DNA from: Diphasiastrum complanatum
Taxonomy: Eukaryota > Streptophyta > Lycopodiopsida > Lycopodiales > Lycopodiaceae
Length of the DNA stretch: 64,000 nucleotides
Assembly (NCBI GenBank): GCA_029204225.1
Contig: CM055106.1
Location: 43,046,368-43,110,367 of the forward strand
Direction of reading: 5' to 3'
Part shown: positions 57,601-64,000 of the stretch, one piece after another
Position numbering within the stretch: the stretch's first letter is position 1
Layout: each line of letters begins with the position of its first letter
Notes under the pieces: model-generated
Told to the model about the DNA's origin: nothing
Database searches by the model: none
Seen by the model: the letters and a program-made list of their open reading frames with translations, nothing else
Position numbers and translations under genes: made by a program

Positions 57601-59465
57601 CCTTCCTAGTTCCATCCCACGATTTTGCAATTCTTTTTCAATTTTTTGTAATTTTTCATCACTTTTTTGTAAATATTTTCGTCAATTTCGCGAAATTTTT
57701 TTTTGTAATTTTTGTCGCTTTTTTTTTTTTTTGTTGCGAATTTCTTTGTCATTTCTTGTTTATTTTCCAAGACTTTTTTTTTTTGTCATTTTTCATCATT
57801 TCCGCAAATTTTTTCGTTTTTCAGGAATTCATTATTTTCAAAAAAATTTTAATTTTCATTTTTGGATATTTTTTAATTTTTTAAGTTTTATTTTTTTTGC
57901 ATTTTTTCGGGAATTTTTCACGTTTTGTTTGGATTTTTTACGAATTCTTTTCGTGTCCTTTCAGGATTTTTCGAGATATTTCACAAATTTTTCCAAATTC
58001 TTGAGTCTTGCCCAATGAGTTTTTCGAGAATTTTCGTGGATTTTCGAGCTTTGTTCAAATTTTTTCGAGTTTTTCTTATTTCGTATTTTTTTCGAGATTT
58101 TTAAAGATTTTCCAATTGCTTCTCGTTTTTCTTGTTTCGTAGTTTTTTTCTTGTTGTTTCACATTTTTCTGAGTTTTTTTTTTTTTTTTTGCTTTTTTCT
58201 AAATTAGTTTTTCGTGGATTTTCGAGTTTTTTCGAATTTTATGAGATTTTTTTAATTTTTCCCAATGAGTTTTTTCGGGGATTTTCGAACATTGTTCAAG
58301 TTCTTTCGAGTTTTCGAGTATTTCCACGTTTTTTTTGTTTCGCGTTTTTCTTGTTTTGCATTTTTCTTGGAGTTGTTTTAAGTTGTTGTTTTTTGTGTAT
58401 TTTCGAGTTTTTCGAGAATTTTCGTGTTTTTTCGAATGATTTTTTCGAAAAAAATTTCGAACATTGTCAAGTTTTATTCTGAATTTTTTCGAGTTTCAAT
58501 GTTCGAGAATTTTTAGGTTTAAGTTTTTTAGGTTTTTATTTCGTCGTTTTTTTCGTTTCGCAGTTTTTCGAGATTTTTCGAGTTGTTTCAAGGTATTTTG
58601 CGATTTTTCGAGTTGTTTCGAGGTTTTACGAGTTTCTTCAAGGTTTTTCGTGTTTTTTTCTGTTTTTTCTCGCGTTTTCTCGGGTTCTTTTGCGTTCTTT
58701 CGAGTATTTTTCACGTTTTTTGGAACATTTTTCGCCTTTGTTTTTTTTTTTTGGTATTTTTTCAAGTTCTTTTTGCGTTTAGGATTTTTTAATTTTTCGG
58801 GTCTTTTTGAGAAATTTTCACGTTTTTTTTTAGAATTTTCGATTTTAGGGCGGATTTTTTTAAGTCTTTTTTAGGGGTTTTAGGGATTTTTGTTTCGCGT
58901 TTTTTCGGGAATTTTTGTGAATTTTTTTTTCAGTTTTTCAATATCTTTTCAAGTCTTTTTCGGGTTCTTTTCACGTCCTTTTGGAAAATTTTCGTATTTT
59001 TTTAGGAATTTTTCGAGTTTTTTGGGAAATTTTTGTATTTTTTTGGGGTTTTTTTTAAAGTCTTTTTTGGGTTTTTTCAGGTACTTTTCTCTTTCTTTCG
59101 AGAAATTTACGTGTTTTTCCAAGAATTCTTCGGGATTTTTCAATAATTTTCGAGTTTTTTTCAGGTCTTTTTTGGGTTTTTTTCGCAAATTTTCGCATTT
59201 TTTCAAGTTTTTTTGTTTATGTTTCTTCGAGTTTTTTTTTGTGAATTTTGCGTTTTGATTTTCGAGGATTTTCGAGTTTTCGTTTTAGAATTTAGGGTTT
59301 TCAATCCTAGATTTTTTCGACCCTTGATTTTTTCGATATCTCATTTTTTCGAGTTCTTATTTTTTCCAGACGATGTTTTTTTTTTTTGCGTCCTTAATTT
59401 TTCGATCTCTTATTTTTCGAGTTTTATTTTTTGACTTTGTTTTTCGGTCCATTATTTTTCGACCC
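57460..59465. repeat. T-rich low-complexity block with TTTTCGAG words
   Basis: About 2 kb is made almost only of T runs with CGAG, CGTG, CGGG and similar insertions (TTTTTCGAGTTTTTTCG). The plus strand is strongly T-rich and nearly free of A runs longer than five. Long frames in several phases translate as Phe-rich (plus) or Lys/Glu-rich (minus) text and are composition artefacts. It is bounded by copia D on the left and copia E on the right. Confidence 0.9.
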
Positions 59466-60345
59466 CTTAGATCTGGGAGAAGCCAGGTGTTAATTTGGCT
59501 TGCAGATTGACAAGGACTATGAGGGAGGTAAGTTGTACCTTCATCAGTCCAGTTACACTGAGAAATTCCTAGAAGATTTTGGGATGCTGAATTGCATAGG
59601 AGCAAATACTCCAATGCTTGGAGGAACAGTAGTGACGAGCGAAAATTGTTCAAGGATTGAAGAGGAGAGAGAATTGATGCAGTTCACACCATACAGGAAA
59701 CTGATAGAATCACTGATGTACCTTGCAGATAACACACGTCTTGACATTGCTTATGATGTGTTCAGGATGAGCCAATGTTGCACGAATCTAGGCTCGACAC
59801 ATTGGAAGATTGCAAGACAAATTTTACAATTTCTTCAGTTAACAAAAGATTATGGTTTGTGTTATTGTCATGATGCAGGGTTCCAGATGCTTTCCTACAG
59901 TGATACTAGCTGGGCATCTCTCAAGGAAAACTGTAAAAGTGTCTCAAGAGGATTTCCATCGTGTCAAGAGCAACAATTCTCCAAGTCAGCAAGAAACAGA
60001 CCACTGTGGCTTAGTCATCTTGCGAAGCAGAGTACGTTGCAGCAGGAAAGATGGCCAACGAAATAATTTGGCTCAAATAGTTCCTTGACAAACTGGGCGA
60101 AACGAGGAATGAAACTCTGGTTTGCAAATGAACAACACATCTGTAATACATCTGACAAAAGACCCTATATTTCACTCAAGGATGAAATACATTACAATCA
60201 AGTACCACTTGATTAGGGATTTGATTAGGAAGAAAATACTACAGACCACCTTCATTGGAACGAAAGACATGGTTGTTGACAATTTTACAAAGGGCCTTAG
60301 ACAAAGGTCTGTTCGAGAAACAGAATAGCAGTCTTGGAATCGTCA
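59465..60345 (+). pseudogene. Ty1/copia reverse transcriptase end and RNase H (copia E)
   Basis: The sequence starts LDLGEARC, a stop, FGLQIDKDYEGGKLYLHQSS, then TPMLGGTVVTSE, YRKLIESLMYLADNTRLDIAY and SYSDTSWASLKENCKSVSRG. After a frameshift it reads MNNTSVIHLTKDPIFHSRMK and VVDNFTKGLRQRS. It is close in text to copia C (FGLQID/LGLQID, LYLHQSK, HLTKDP). Everything before the catalytic box is missing; the T-rich block abuts the break. Confidence 0.85.
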
Positions 60346-61140
60346 AGCTATCATGCTTTGAGAAGGAGCTGAAAAAACAAAATGTTTCTATTGCCAAAGC
60401 TTTGCTAGCTTTCAATCCTAAAATTTTGACAAAAGACGACACGACACAACACGAAATCAGTCGTGCTCCTCAACTGACCAAGAAGATCAGCCAAGTACTA
60501 TGGGGTACAGATATTTGATCAGATATCATGACATTGATAGAATTACTCTAGATCGTGGCTAATCTGCCACTCTTGAAATTCGTGATTAGTTGTAGATGTT
60601 TAATCACTCTAATCTGAAAATTAAATGACGCGACAAAAAAAAGGTCACGAACTATATACTTTCTATTTTGATGCATAATATAGTAAGCAAGACAAGAAGT
60701 CAAAACTAGACAAAAAATATAGAATACATGTCCGCCTGCGTGCGAGGTAATTTTGTAGAGGATCTGAAGATCCAGAAGTCCGCTAATAAGCGACACACAA
60801 TTCGTGAGAGAACTATATTTCTCTCATGCCAATGCACTGTGTGGATCTATCGCACAATGTTTGAAAAATCAAGAAGATCAATAGATAATATTGTAGCTGT
60901 TATGCACATATTATTCTGTATGATTGTATGATCTCAAATGTATTTTGTCTGCTACAATTTGTGTATCTGATTAACTTTTTCTATTCAATTTCGCACATTG
61001 GTTTAATTTCGTTGAATGCTATATTAATCTATTAACATAGATCAGTAGTGTCTGTTTACACTTCGAAGGATTGTAGGAATGATATAGCCGGCAGTGACTA
61101 GCAATCATATCTGAATTCCTGACAAACTGATTTTTGTTTG
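60346..61140. other. Copia E 3' flank, no clear LTR
   Basis: This is downstream DNA of the copia fragment. TATA-like and short direct repeats occur, but no polypurine tract or TG...CA edge could be paired. Confidence 0.3.
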
Positions 61141-61149
61141 CGAATTCTT

Positions 61150-61460
61150 TTGCTTCGTGTTTCGCTTCGCTTCGCTTCGCGATCACTTGGCTATAAGCAT
61201 AAATCAATTTCAGAGCTCTGTTAAGTTTCGTTTCGTTTCGTTTCGTCTTGTTTCAGTTTGTCTCATCTTGTCTTGTTACAGAGCCTGATTGATCCTTTTG
61301 CGAATGCTTGCGTTTCATTTCATTTCGTGTCGTTTTGCGATCTCTATGCTTCCAGCATGAATCAATGTCTGAGCTCGTTTAACTTTCGCTTCGTTTCGTT
61401 TTCATCTAGATTCCGTCTCGTTTTGTTTCATTGTGTTAAAGGGCCTGATTGGTCCAACAC
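61150..61460. repeat. TTTCG/TTCGC pentamer repeats in a duplicated block
   Basis: TTCGCTTCGCTTCGC (61165) and TTTCGTTTCGTTTCGTTTCG (61227) are pentamer runs. A larger unit, from GCGATC...ATAAGCATAAATCAAT...GAGCTC to AGAGCCTGATTGATCC, recurs as GCGATC...CAGCATGAATCAAT...GAGCTC to AGGGCCTGATTGGTCC about 160 bp to the right. Confidence 0.7.
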
Positions 61461-61592
61461 AAATTATTCTCAAACAAAAATAATTCGAGTTTTGCGAAAA
61501 AATTTGTGAATCGTTCGAGAATTTTTATCAGTTTGTCACCAAAGTTCTAGCGAGAATTTGCTTTTTTTGAGCGCGTTTTTCGCATCAGACTA

Positions 61593-64000
<2,408 letters not shown>

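Noticed and set aside
57731-59434. Several long Phe-rich plus-strand frames and Lys/Glu-rich minus-strand frames
   Set aside because: They come from the T-rich low-complexity block; overlapping frames in different phases look alike and have no domain.

Overview
The window is nuclear DNA of a land plant. It holds one convincing host gene, an auxin response factor (ARF), in a landscape dominated by retrotransposon debris, DNA-transposon relics and microsatellites. Very long introns, the make-up of the ARF (class B, with a PB1 domain) and long (CT)n/(GA)n tracts would suit a fern or another large-genome vascular plant. The species cannot be fixed from the sequence, and the fern suggestion is a guess.

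Host gene. On the minus strand a 14-exon ARF runs from an ATG at 32084 to a stop at 11265. All 13 introns can be placed by eye (12 GT-AG, one GC-AG). The exons sum to 2736 nt, a 911-residue protein: B3 DNA-binding domain, ancillary domain, long middle region with a degenerate R/KLFG-type repression motif, and a C-terminal PB1 domain. A degenerate tasiR-ARF-like site lies at the start of the largest exon, supporting an ARF3/ARF4/ARF2-type class B assignment. Two introns are very large: 8.7 kb (14146-22830) and 6.7 kb (24660-31373).

Transposons inside the ARF gene. The 8.7-kb intron holds two related GC-rich DNA-transposon copies. Each has a plus-strand BED-type zinc-finger gene and a convergent minus-strand gene for a small charged helical protein, and lies among elements that start CATAG and carry family-specific palindromic words. 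At least one of these elements (15005-15676) has a perfect 8-bp target duplication, as hAT elements do. The 6.7-kb intron holds a decayed plus-strand LINE and a segment with a tRNA-Met primer-binding site next to a LINE ORF1-like reading frame.

Left flank (1-11264). The C-terminus of a CACTA-type transposase, a minus-strand Ty1/copia remnant (2400-5212), then a gypsy integrase piece joined directly to a plus-strand copia remnant (5484-8646).

Right flank (32085-64000). The ARF upstream region; diverged tandem repeats broken by a 215-bp hAT MITE with a perfect target duplication; gypsy and copia LTR fragments; a Gag-protease-only LTR element with both LTRs (40404-44630); a second, unfamiliar Gag-like element with tandem leader repeats (about 48205-53100) lying between two LTRs of a copia family; copia pol fragments; and a 2.5-kb low-complexity block (56980-59465) rich in TTTTCGAG-like words between two truncated copia reverse transcriptase pieces. 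Apart from the ARF nothing looks like a working host gene. Most pol reading frames carry stops or frameshifts.
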